Assembly: GCA_019931245.1 (NCBI GenBank)
Contig: JAINDL010000035.1
Span: 29,121 to 93,120 of the forward strand
DNA: 64,000 bases
Direction of reading: 5' to 3'
From: Bryobacteraceae bacterium CoA2 C42
Lineage (GTDB): Bacteria > Acidobacteriota > Terriglobia > Bryobacterales > Bryobacteraceae
In this document: positions 28,487 to 38,300 of the stretch, one piece after another
How the letters are laid out: every line of letters begins with the position of its first letter
Numbering within the stretch: position 1 is the first letter of the stretch
Made by a program: the position numbers and the translations under genes
Notes under the pieces: generated by a model
Told to the model about the DNA's origin: nothing
Seen by the model: only the letters and a program-made list of their open reading frames with translations
The model's database searches: none

Positions 28487-31400
28487 CTTCCAATGCTTCG
28501 TACGAACCGCCGCGGGGCGGTTCGACGCGGAGCAATCTGATTTGGCTCGAGGCGCTGGCGGCGGCGGGGCATGCGGTGCGGGTGGTGTGCCCGGCGCACG
28601 ACGAGGCGGGCGAGACGACGCGGCGGGGGATTGCGATTCTGCGCGTGCCGGAGTTGACGCGGCACGTGGAGCGGTTGGCGGCGGAGATCGAAACGTGGAA
28701 GCCGGACTGGGTGCTGGTTTCGAGCGAAGACCTGAGCCACGTGCTGCTGCGGGAGGCGTTTCGCGTGGCGCCGGGGCGGTTGATTTTCGTGGCGCATACG
28801 CCGCAGTTTCTGCCGTTCGGGCCGGAGAGCTGGTACCCGGACGCGGCGGCCACGGCGCTGGTGCGGCAGGCGCGGGGCGTGGTGGTGATTGGCCATCACA
28901 TGGCGGGTTACGTGCGGGAGCACCTGGGGGTGCGGCCGGTGGTGATCCATCCGCCGATCTACGGGACGGCGCCGTGGCGGAGGCTGGGGCGGTTTGAGAA
29001 CCGCTATGTGCTGATGGTGAACCCTTGCGTCGTGAAGGGCGTGACGGTGCTGGCGAGTCTGGCGCGGCGGATGCCGCAGCTTGAGTTTGCCGCGCTGGCG
29101 GGATGGGGCACGACGGCGGCGGACCGGGCGCTGCTGCGCGATTTGCCGAACGTGACGCTGCTGGAGACGGTGCCGGATATTGAAGACGTGCTGGGGCAGG
29201 CGCGGCTGCTGCTGATGCCGTCGCTTTGGTACGAGGGCTTCGGGCTGATTGCGATGGAGGCGATGCTGCGGGGCTTGCCCGTGGTGGCGTCGAATTCGGG
29301 AGGCCTGGCCGAGGCGAAGGCGGGGACGGGGTATGTGATCCCGGTGCAGCCGATTACGAAGTACCGGGCGGAGTTCGACGACAACCACATGCCGCGGCCC
29401 GTGGACGTGGAGCAGGACCTGACGCTGTGGACGGCGGCGATTGCGGAGCTGACGACGAACGAGACCGCGTGGGAGGCCGAGGCGGCGCGGTCGCGGGCGG
29501 CGGCGGAGCGGTTTGTGGGGGCGCTCGATGCGCGGGATCTGGAGCGGTACTTGCAGTCGCGGCGGAAGCTGCGGGTGGTGCTCGCGCATAACTCGCTGTA
29601 CTATCCGTCGGCCGGGGGCGGGGACAAGTCGAACCGGCTGCTGATGGAGGCGCTGGCGGCGCGGGGGCATCAGGTGCGGGTGGTGACGCGCGTGGAGTCG
29701 TTTGGCGATGCGGACCATGCGGAGTACCTGCAGGCGCTGGCGTTGCGGGGGGTGAGCCCGGCGGTGGGGGAGAGTGAGGTTAGCTTTTCGCTGCGCGGCG
29801 TCGAGGTGCGGACGCTAACGCGGAGCCCGTTGTGGCGTCCGTATTTTCAGCGGCAGATTGAGGAGCTGGATCCGGACGTCATTGTGACATCGACGGATGA
29901 CCCGGCGCAGCTGTTGTTTGATCTGGCGGTGCGGACGCCGCGGGCGCGCGTGGTGTATCTGATCCGGGCGACGATTGCGGTGCCGTTTGGGCCGGATAGC
30001 TCCGGGGTGAATGCGGAGCGGACGCAGTGGCTGGCGCAGGCGGATGGGGTGGTGGGGGTGTCGCACTACGTGGCGGGTTATGCGCGGGAGCACGGGGGAT
30101 TGGCGCAGGCTATTCATGTCCCGATTTCGCTGCTGGAGCCGGGGCCGGCGCCGGTCTTGGGCCGGTTTGATAACCCGTACGTGCTGATGGTGAACCCTTG
30201 CGCGGTGAAGGGAATTGCGATTCTGCTGGGGTTGGCGGACGCGATGCCGGAGGTGACCTTCGGCGCGGTGGCTTCGTGGGGTACGACGCAGGAGGACCTG
30301 GCGGAGCTGGCCAAGCGGCCGAACATCCGGATGCTGCCGCGGACGGACGACATTGACGAGCTGCTCGGGCAGGCGCGGGTGACGCTCGTGCCTTCGGTGT
30401 GGGCGGAGGCGCGGAGCCGGATGGTGCTCGAAAGCCTGTCGCGGGGGGTGCCGGTGTTGGGCGCGAACGTAGGCGGGCTGCACGAGGCGATGCTGGGCGT
30501 GCCGTATCTGCTGCCGGTGAATCCGGTGACGGCGTACCGGGGATCGGTCGATGAGCACATGGTGCCGGTGGCGGAGGTGCCGCCGCAGAATCTGGAGCCG
30601 TGGATTGAGGCCCTGCGGCGGCTGACAACCGACCGGGGGCATTGGGAGAAGCTGTCGGCGCTGTCGCGCGAGAAGGCGCTCGCCTACATGGAGAACCTGA
30701 ACGTGCTGCCGTTTGAGGCCTACTGCGAGAGCCTGCAGCATCGAGTGAAGCGCGGGGTGGCGGCGCGGGGCCCGGAGGCGGGGCCGCTGGCGCGGCTGAG
30801 CGCGGAGCGGCGGCGGCTGCTGGAGCTGCGGCTGCGGGAACGGGCGGCGTGGATGCCGGTGGTGCCGGTGAGCGGGCGGCGCGTGTTCTGCTTCCCGTGG
30901 GCGGGGGCGGGGCCGTTGGCCTACCGCGGATGGCAGGAGCGGCTGGGGGCGGAGTTTGCCCTGATCCCGATCCGGCTGCCGCAGCGGGAGTGGGCCGGGA
31001 TTGATGAGTTAGTCGAGCAGTTGGCGCGGCAGGTGAAGCCGCTGCTGACGGCGGACGCGGTGTTTTTCGGGCACTCGATGGGGGCGGGGCTGGCGTTTGA
31101 AGTGGCGCGGCGAGTGGCTCCGGCGCGGCTGGTGGTTTCGGCGGCGCGGGCGCCGAAGTTTCGGATCGGTTACGTGCCGCCGGCAGAGCCGAGCGACGCT
31201 GAGTTGCTTGCGCAGTTGGAGCGGCTGGGGGGGGCGCCGAAGGAGCGGCTGGAGGCGCTGCTGCCGGCTTTCCGGCGGGATACGCGGCTGTTCCGGCGGT
31301 GGGTGTACGCGCCGGGTGAGCGGTTGACGATGCCGGTGGTGGCGCTGGGCGGGGCGGGGGATCCGCAGGTAACGGCGGAGCATCTGGCGCCGTGGGCCGA

Positions 31401-31506
31401 GGTGACGACGGGGGCTTTTGCGCTGCGGACGTTTGCCGGGGGCCATTTCTATTTCCAGACGGAGGAGTCGTTTTTCGGGGAGTTGGCGGCGATGCTCCGC
31501 GAGTAG
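28471..31506 (+). CDS. Tandem GT4-like glycosyltransferase (two copies) fused to C-terminal type II/GrsT-like thioesterase
   Basis: Repeated halves: YVLMVNPCVVKGVTVLASLARRMPQLEFAALAGWGTT vs YVLMVNPCAVKGIAILLGLADAMPEVTFGAVASWGTT; C-terminal VFCFPWAGAGPLAYRGWQERL...FFGHSMGAGLAFEVAR...FAGGHFYFQ. Confidence 0.9.
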   Translation: MRVLLTSNASYEPPRGGSTRSNLIWLEALAAAGHAVRVVCPAHDEAGETTRRGIAILRVPELTRHVERLAAEIETWKPDWVLVSSEDLSHVLLREAFRVAPGRLIFVAHTPQFLPFGPESWYPDAAATALVRQARGVVVIGHHMAGYVREHLGVRPVVIHPPIYGTAPWRRLGRFENRYVLMVNPCVVKGVTVLASLARRMPQLEFAALAGWGTTAADRALLRDLPNVTLLETVPDIEDVLGQARLLLMPSLWYEGFGLIAMEAMLRGLPVVASNSGGLAEAKAGTGYVIPVQPITKYRAEFDDNHMPRPVDVEQDLTLWTAAIAELTTNETAWEAEAARSRAAAERFVGALDARDLERYLQSRRKLRVVLAHNSLYYPSAGGGDKSNRLLMEALAARGHQVRVVTRVESFGDADHAEYLQALALRGVSPAVGESEVSFSLRGVEVRTLTRSPLWRPYFQRQIEELDPDVIVTSTDDPAQLLFDLAVRTPRARVVYLIRATIAVPFGPDSSGVNAERTQWLAQADGVVGVSHYVAGYAREHGGLAQAIHVPISLLEPGPAPVLGRFDNPYVLMVNPCAVKGIAILLGLADAMPEVTFGAVASWGTTQEDLAELAKRPNIRMLPRTDDIDELLGQARVTLVPSVWAEARSRMVLESLSRGVPVLGANVGGLHEAMLGVPYLLPVNPVTAYRGSVDEHMVPVAEVPPQNLEPWIEALRRLTTDRGHWEKLSALSREKALAYMENLNVLPFEAYCESLQHRVKRGVAARGPEAGPLARLSAERRRLLELRLRERAAWMPVVPVSGRRVFCFPWAGAGPLAYRGWQERLGAEFALIPIRLPQREWAGIDELVEQLARQVKPLLTADAVFFGHSMGAGLAFEVARRVAPARLVVSAARAPKFRIGYVPPAEPSDAELLAQLERLGGAPKERLEALLPAFRRDTRLFRRWVYAPGERLTMPVVALGGAGDPQVTAEHLAPWAEVTTGAFALRTFAGGHFYFQTEESFFGELAAMLRE

Positions 31507-31523
31507 TGATAGGCTGAGGCAGG

Positions 31524-32918
31524 ATGCTGGCGCTGTTGCCAATGCTGCTGTGGACCGGGCCCGAGGTCACGCTGCTGGGCGGGCCGTCGCGGGATGGGCG
31601 CGTGTTGTCGAACGTGCAGGCGCCGTCGCGGGAACTGGTGCTGTATGACGTGGCGGCGAAGACGGCGCGGACGGTGGCGGCGGCGCAGGGGGGCGAGTAC
31701 GCCTACTTTTCGATTGTCTCGGCCGATGGGAAGCGGGTGGCGTACGCGTGGAAGAACCGGGACGGGTTCTATGAGCTGCGCGTGGACGGGCGGACGGTGT
31801 ACCGGAACGAGGAAGCCGGCTTCGTGCAGCCGTGCGCGTGGAGCCCGGACGGCACGGCCGTATTGACGCTGCTGTTCCGGCGGGATAACACGAGCCAGAT
31901 TGCGATGGTGCCGCTCGCGGGGGGCTTGCCGCGGGTGTTGAAGTCGCTCGCGTGGGTGTATCCGAAGCGGATGGATCTTTCGGCGGACGGCAAGTGGATT
32001 GTCTACGACACGCTGGCGGGCCGGGAGCGGCGGCTGTATGTGCTGGCGGCGGACGGGTCGGGGGAGCGGATGGTGGGGGAGGGGGTGTTTCCGCTGTGGC
32101 GGGCGGATGGGCGGCGGGTGGTGTACGCGCTGGGCGAGGAGTTGTGGGAGTTGACGGTGGAGACCGGGGCGCGGCGGCGGCTGCGGGAGGGATTGGGGCG
32201 ATTCTTGCCGCTGGGGATGTCCGCGGGGGACGTGCTGGTGTACGGGGTGCGGGCTGGGGGCTCGGAGGTTTACTACGACGCGCGGCAGCGGGCGTCGCTG
32301 CGGTTTCCGGGGCGGAACGCGGCGCCGGCGTGGAGCCGGGACGGGAAGTGGCTCGCTTTCGTCTCGCGACGGGGGGAGGAGAATTTCGGCGAGGAGGCGC
32401 GGGTGCTGGTGGTGCGCGAGGTGGCATCAACCGTGGAGCGGGAGATTGACCCGGGGCTGGCGCTGGTGGATGCGCCGGCGTGGAGCGGGGACGGGCGGCG
32501 GCTGCTGGTGCGGGGGGCGGACCGGCAGGGACGGGCGGGCGTGTTCGTGGTGGACGTGGAGACGGGGAGGGTGACGCCGGTGGCGCGGGAGGCGGGCGTG
32601 GAGCCGGGGCTGTTCCGGGCGGCGTGGGGGGAGGGCGATACGATCTGGGTGCAGCGGGGGACGGAGCTGCGCAACGGGGAACGGGTTTACCGGGAGGTGC
32701 GGGCGTTTGCGGCGCAGGGGAAGCGGCTGGCAGTGCTCTATAGCAATGGGCGGCTGGAGGTGGATGGCGAGGAGCGGGGGACGAGCAGTGCGCGGGAGAT
32801 TGTCTGGCGGGGGGAGAAGCTGGTGGGCGGCGGGGCGTATGATGCGAGTGGGGAGCGGGAGGCGTGGACGGAGTCGGACGCGCGGAACGAGATCTGGCAA
32901 TGGGAGCTGCCGCGATGA
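31524..32918 (+). CDS. PD40/TolB-like beta-propeller protein
   Basis: Repeated blades with SPDGTAVL, SADGKWIVYDT, SRDGKWLAFVSRRGEENF, SGDGRRLLVRG. Confidence 0.85.
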   Translation: MLALLPMLLWTGPEVTLLGGPSRDGRVLSNVQAPSRELVLYDVAAKTARTVAAAQGGEYAYFSIVSADGKRVAYAWKNRDGFYELRVDGRTVYRNEEAGFVQPCAWSPDGTAVLTLLFRRDNTSQIAMVPLAGGLPRVLKSLAWVYPKRMDLSADGKWIVYDTLAGRERRLYVLAADGSGERMVGEGVFPLWRADGRRVVYALGEELWELTVETGARRRLREGLGRFLPLGMSAGDVLVYGVRAGGSEVYYDARQRASLRFPGRNAAPAWSRDGKWLAFVSRRGEENFGEEARVLVVREVASTVEREIDPGLALVDAPAWSGDGRRLLVRGADRQGRAGVFVVDVETGRVTPVAREAGVEPGLFRAAWGEGDTIWVQRGTELRNGERVYREVRAFAAQGKRLAVLYSNGRLEVDGEERGTSSAREIVWRGEKLVGGGAYDASGEREAWTESDARNEIWQWELPR

Positions 32919-33784
32919 GCGCATGGTGGCTGGCGGCGATTGTGGCGGTGCCGTTGGGATTGGATCAGCTGATTCCGGCGCCGGCGGAGAACCCGCTCGA
33001 GCCGGGGCGCGTGAAGCGGGGGCGGGAGCTGTTCTTCGATAAGCGATTGTCGCGGGACGGGACGGTGGCTTGCGCGACGTGTCATGATCCGGCGCGGGGG
33101 TTTGCCGATGGCGCGGCGCGGGCGGTGGGGATTGGCCGGCAGGTGGGGCTGCGGCGGAGCCCGCGGATTGTGAACCGGGCGTATGGGAAGACGTTCTTCT
33201 GGGACGGGCGGGCGGCGACGCTCGAAGAGCAGGTGGTGCAGCCGATTGCGAATCCGCTCGAGATGGGGATGCGGGTGGAGGAGGCGGCGGCGCGGGTGGG
33301 GATGACGGGGGAGGAGCTCGCGCGGGCGCTGGCGAGTTACGTGCGGACGATTCTGGCGGGGGATAGCCCGTATGACCGGTTTATCGCCGGGGACCGCGGG
33401 GCGTTGACGGCGGAGCAGCAGGCGGGATTGAAGCTGTTCCGGGGGAAGGCGAACTGCGTGGCGTGCCATTTGGGGCCGAACCTGACGGATGAGGAGTTTC
33501 ACGCGACGGGGCCGGTGGGGGACGACCTGGGCCGCTTCGCGGTGACGGGGCGGGTGGAGGACCGGGGCGCGTTCAAGACGCCGTCGCTGCGGCAGGTGGC
33601 GGAGACGCCGCCGTATCTGCATGACGGGTCGAAGGCGAGCCTTGAGGAGGTGGTGGAGTTTTATGACCAGGGGAAGGGAAGTGACCCGGAGATCCGGCCG
33701 TTGGGGTTGACGGCGGAGGAGAAGCGGCAGTTGGTGGCGCTGCTGCGGGCGTTTACGGGACGGGTGCAGGAGGGGTGGCCGTGA
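32915..33784 (+). CDS. Cytochrome c peroxidase / MauG family diheme protein
   Basis: CATCHDPARGFADG, RSPRIVNRAYGKTFFWDGRAATLEEQVVQPIANPLEMG, CVACHLGPNLTDEEFHATG, FKTPSLRQVAETPPYLHDGS; ATGA coupling at 32915-32918. Confidence 0.94.
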   Translation: MSAWWLAAIVAVPLGLDQLIPAPAENPLEPGRVKRGRELFFDKRLSRDGTVACATCHDPARGFADGAARAVGIGRQVGLRRSPRIVNRAYGKTFFWDGRAATLEEQVVQPIANPLEMGMRVEEAAARVGMTGEELARALASYVRTILAGDSPYDRFIAGDRGALTAEQQAGLKLFRGKANCVACHLGPNLTDEEFHATGPVGDDLGRFAVTGRVEDRGAFKTPSLRQVAETPPYLHDGSKASLEEVVEFYDQGKGSDPEIRPLGLTAEEKRQLVALLRAFTGRVQEGWP

Positions 33785-34536
33785 TCGCGCTGCTGCTGGC
33801 TTTTCAGTTGTGGCAGCCGGTGGATTGGCGGGCGCTGCTGCCGCTGTACGAGGCGCGGGCGACGAATGAAGCGGGGGTGCGGGACGTGGCGCTGTTCCTG
33901 TTGCGGGAGCAGCAGTGGGCGTTGGCCGAGCCGTGGCTGCGGCGGCTGGGGGATGCCGAGATGCTGGCCGATTGCCTGGCGGCGATGGGGCGGAACGCGG
34001 AGGCCGAGGCGGAGTATGCCAAGGCGCCGTCGACGCGGGCGCTGGCGCGGCGGACGGAATTGACGGGGGATCCGCAGTATCTGGAGCAGGCGGTGCGGCG
34101 GGAGCGGAAGCCGGGGTATCTGAACGATCTGGCGCTGCTGCTCAAGGGTTCGGCGCGGGCCGAGGCGCTGCTGCGGGAGGCGCTGGCGGCGCAGGAGAAG
34201 ACGCTGGGGCCGCAGCATCCGGAGGTGGGGACAACGCTGAACAACCTGGGCAGTGAGTTGTTTGCCAAGGGGAAGCTGGCCGAGGCGGAGGCCGTGCAGC
34301 GGCGGAGCCTGCGGGTGCTGGAGACGGCGCTGGGGCCGCGGCATGTGCGGACGGGGTTGGGAGCGAGCAACCTGGCGGATGTGCTGGCGGCGGCGGGCAA
34401 GCCGTCGGGGGCGTTCTATGAGCAGGCGTGGCGGATTTTCAACGCGCAGTTGGGCCCGCGGCACCCCTGGACCGTAGAAGCGGCAGCAGCGGCTTCCGCG
34501 GCGCGTACACCCCAATCCAATGGTTTGAAAAAGTAA
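33781..34536 (+). CDS. TPR-repeat protein
   Basis: GPQHPEVGTTLNNLGSELFAKGKLAEAEAVQRRSLRVLETALGPRHVRTGLGASNLADVLAAAGK; GTGA coupling to the previous gene. Confidence 0.88.
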   Translation: MIALLLAFQLWQPVDWRALLPLYEARATNEAGVRDVALFLLREQQWALAEPWLRRLGDAEMLADCLAAMGRNAEAEAEYAKAPSTRALARRTELTGDPQYLEQAVRRERKPGYLNDLALLLKGSARAEALLREALAAQEKTLGPQHPEVGTTLNNLGSELFAKGKLAEAEAVQRRSLRVLETALGPRHVRTGLGASNLADVLAAAGKPSGAFYEQAWRIFNAQLGPRHPWTVEAAAAASAARTPQSNGLKK

Positions 34537-35332
34537 GCTGGGGGCTGGCGCCGACCTTGGGCATGTGGCAGGATTCGCAGGATTGGCCGGCGGGGGGCTT
34601 GGTCGTGTGCCGGACGGCGGGGTGGCAGCTTGCGCAGGTGGCGGCCTTGAGTTCGCCCGAGTGGGGGTCGTGGCAGGTGGTGCAGCTCAGGCTGCCTTTC
34701 TGAAAGCAGGCGCTTTGGGAGAGGGAGACGGGCTGGTGGCGGACGTTCCAGGGGTCCTGCCAGTTGATGTCTTCGCCGGGTTTGGGGGGCTGGCGGTGGC
34801 AGGCGCCGCAGAGGTCGTTGAGGCCGGCGGGGTTGAGGATTTTGGGGTTGAGGAGCTGGTTGTGCTGAGCGCCGGGCCCGTGGCAGGCTTCGCATTGGAC
34901 GCCGTGTTCGGCGGGTTCGATGCCCTTTTCGGCGGTGAAGCGCAGGGCGCCGGTGGAGTGGCACTGGAAGCAGCGGAGGATCTGGGCGCCGGGATCGAAG
35001 ACGCGGTATTTGACGCCTTGCGGGGTGGTGTGGCCGGGGGTGAGGGCTTTGGCGTTGGGGTTGGTGTACTGCGAGAGACCGTGTTCGAGGTAGTGGTCGG
35101 GATCGAGGCGGGAGACCGGGGTGGTGGCCTGGCGGCCGGCGCCGAACAGCCAGAGGTCGTTGCGGCGGGAGAGGGCATAAGAATGGGCCGAGCGTTTCTG
35201 CGCGGCCCATTGGGGTTGATGACATTCGGCACAGGCCGCCGACCCGGTGAACTGGGCGGCGGCCGGGACGAGGAACAGGCTAGAAAATAATGCGGCCCGA
35301 ATACTGAAGCTGACGGCCAAAGAATCCTCCAC
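34439..35332 (-). CDS. Multiheme cytochrome c, 7 CxxCH motifs
   Basis: CAECH, CFQCH, CEACH, CGACH, CTTCH, CASCH, CESCH; signal peptide ALFSSLFLVPAAAQ. Confidence 0.93.
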   Translation of the reverse strand: MEDSLAVSFSIRAALFSSLFLVPAAAQFTGSAACAECHQPQWAAQKRSAHSYALSRRNDLWLFGAGRQATTPVSRLDPDHYLEHGLSQYTNPNAKALTPGHTTPQGVKYRVFDPGAQILRCFQCHSTGALRFTAEKGIEPAEHGVQCEACHGPGAQHNQLLNPKILNPAGLNDLCGACHRQPPKPGEDINWQDPWNVRHQPVSLSQSACFQKGSLSCTTCHDPHSGELKAATCASCHPAVRHTTKPPAGQSCESCHMPKVGASPQLTFSNHWIGVYAPRKPLLPLLRSRGAAGPTAR

Positions 35333-38300
35333 GCTGCGTGACGACGCGGCCGAAGTTGGGCGAGTTCACGTTGAGATCCGGGTCGGACCCGAAGAAGCTA
35401 TTGGCCACATTGTACGCTTCCATGCGGAGTTCAAACTTCACCTTTTCGGTGATGGGGAACTCTTTGGCGAGCGTGGCATCGAGGTTGAGCGTATTCGGTC
35501 CGACCAGCTTCGGATACTGGAAGGGGTTCGACCGGCGGGTGAAGGCCGGCAGGATGGCGAACTTCGAGGTGTCGAACCAGCGGCTGCGGGTCGGATTCTC
35601 AAGAGTGGGGTCGCCGCTTGCGAGCAGGCCGCCGAAGCGGAGGAAGAGGCCCGTGTTGTAGGTAAACAAGGGGGCGACGGACCATCCGCCGAAGGCGAGG
35701 TCGAGAGCTTTGGGCGCGTTGGCCATGAAGCGGCGGCCTTTGCCGAACGGGAGTTCGTAGATGGCCGCGCCGGTGAGCCGGTGGCGGGCGTTACGCGCCG
35801 GTTGGAAGGTGAGGGTGCGGGTGAAGAAGTCCTGTTCGTCGTAGAACTCTTCGTTGCGTTCGCGGTTGTAGTTATATCCAACGGTGAAGTTGAAGCCGTT
35901 CGAGAAGGGCCGCTGGAACTGCATCTGGAGCGAGCGGTAGTAGTTGCGCGCACCCGCGTTCAGGGTTTCGGTGAGGTCGCCGTACTGCGGGTAGGGGCGC
36001 AGTAGCTGGCTGACCGGAAGGTTCGCCTGGGTGCGGAGCTGGCCGGGGAACTTGTCGGCGCCGAGCACGTTGAAAAACGGGTTGGGAACCGATTGGGTGA
36101 CGGCGGTTTTGACGTTGTAGCCGATGCGGGGGTCGATCTGGTTGAGGTTGTAGGTGTAGGGCTGGTTCCGGCCGGTGTTCATGAAGAAGGTGATGTCGGC
36201 GAGGATCTGGCCGGGCAGCTGCCGCTGCAGCGAGACGTTGAAGCGGTCGTTAACGCCGGGGGTGAAGTCCTGCTGATACCAGGTGGCCGGGGCGCCGAGG
36301 TTGGTGTAGCGGCCGAGGGTCTTGCCGCTGACGGGGACGAGACCGCCGGGGAAGGGGTTCGACAGGCGCTGCTGCGGGACGCCCTGGATTTCGGGTACCG
36401 AGGTGCTGGTGGCGTCGAAGCCGGGCAGCGGGACGGAGCCGAGAATGTTGAGGCCGTCGGTGAGCGTGGCCGGCACGATGTAGCGGGCCCAGCCGATGCG
36501 GAGGGCCGATTTATCGTTGATGCGGTAGGCGATGCCGGCGCGCGGCATCAGGAGCGTCCTGGGGGCGTTCCAGCTGCCGCGATTGTTGGAGTCGGTGAAG
36601 ACCCAGGCGCCGTTGTAGATGGGGGCCGCGGTGCGGAGGGCGGCGGCGGCCGCGGGCATGCGGGGAGCGTTGGCACCCTGGAACTCGGGGATGGGACTGG
36701 TGAGGTCGAGGAAGCGGGAGAAGCGGTCTTCGGGGTCGGTCATCGGTCCGAAGTACTCGTAGCGGATGCCGAGGTTGAGGGTGATGCGCTGGGTGAGTTT
36801 GTAGTCGTCCTGCACGAAGAGCGAGTAGAAGTTGACCTGCGGGCGCTGGATGGGAATGGAACTGAAGTTGGAAGATCCATTCATCGCGCCGAGCAGCATG
36901 GTGGCCCAACCGTCGCCCGAGAGGTTGACGTTGGGGTTGAGGAAGGTGTCGGCGGTGACGGCGGGCACGAAGTTGAAGACCGGCGGGCGGGGGCGGGAAG
37001 CGACGACGTTTTCGCGCCGGTATTCGCCGCCAACCTTCACGTAGTGGCTGCCGATGTTTTTCGACATCTTGGCTTCGACGTTCCAGGATTTCGGCTCCTG
37101 ATACCAGTAGCCGGTGCGGCCGAGGGTGGTGCTGGAGCCCTGGGTGACGGTGACGCCGGGGTAGTAGATATCGGGCAAGCCGCCGAGGTAGGGCTTGTAC
37201 CAGGCGTTGCCGGGCCAGAACTTATCGAGGTCGGACTCCTTGAGCGTGGCCGAGGGGACGCCGAAGGAGTCGACGATGGCGTTGGAGGCGCCGCGGATGT
37301 TGAGCACGGTGCTCGAGTTCAGGGCGTAGACCATGTCGCCGGAGAAGCTGAGGGAGTGGCGCTTGGAGCCGTCCGGGGGCTGGGCTTTGGAGCCGCCGGT
37401 GTAGTCGTCCTGGGCGGTGAAGGTGCGGAACTGGTTGTAGCGGCCGAAGAATTTGAGCTTGTCGGTAGCGTTGTAGTCGACGCGGTCGCTGAGGTTCCAG
37501 TAGCGAAAGCGGTTGGCGAAGCCAGCGATGAAGTTATTCACCTGGGTGGGGCCGGTGCCGGGGCCGTTGGGCTTCCAGAGGTCGTTCATGATGATGCGGG
37601 AGGTGGGGTCGATGCGATTGGCCGGAATGACGTTGCCAGCGAAGGGCATGCGGCTGGCGACACCGTTGGTGACGGTGGTGGTGTAGGGGTCGAAGATGGT
37701 GCGGCGGGCGCCGGCCGTGTTGAGCGACCGGGAGAAGTCGCCGGTGCGTTCGAGATCGGTGGGCAGGGTGTTGAAGGCGCTGCGCGGCTCAATGGTGCGC
37801 CACCCTTCGTAAGAGACGAAGTTGAAGAGTTTGTTCTTCTTGATGGGGCTGCCGAGGGTGGCGCCCCAGGTATTCTGCCGGGTGAGGTTGGCGCGTTGGG
37901 TGATGCGATCGGCGAGCGCGTTCAAGGCCGGGTTGCGGCCGAGATAGTAGGCGGTGCCGTGATAGTCGTTCGTGCCGGATTTCATCGAAACGCTAAGGAC
38001 GCCGCCGGCGGAGTGGCCGAATTCGGCGTCGACGGCGTTCTGCTGGAGGTTGACCTCCTGCACGGCGTCCATGGGGGGCGTGTAGGAGGACTTCTGGCCG
38101 GTCATGGACGGCGAGCCGTCGAGAATGATGTCGTTCTTGGTGCTCGTATTGCCGCCGACGTCGAACTGGGAGGCGGCCCAGTGGTGGAAGGGGCTCTGTT
38201 CGGTGGAGGAGCGGATGACCGTGGCCGGGTTCAGGCTGACCAACAGGAAGGGGTTCCGATGGATGATCGGGAGGTTGTTGGTCATCTTGGTGTCGAGCGT

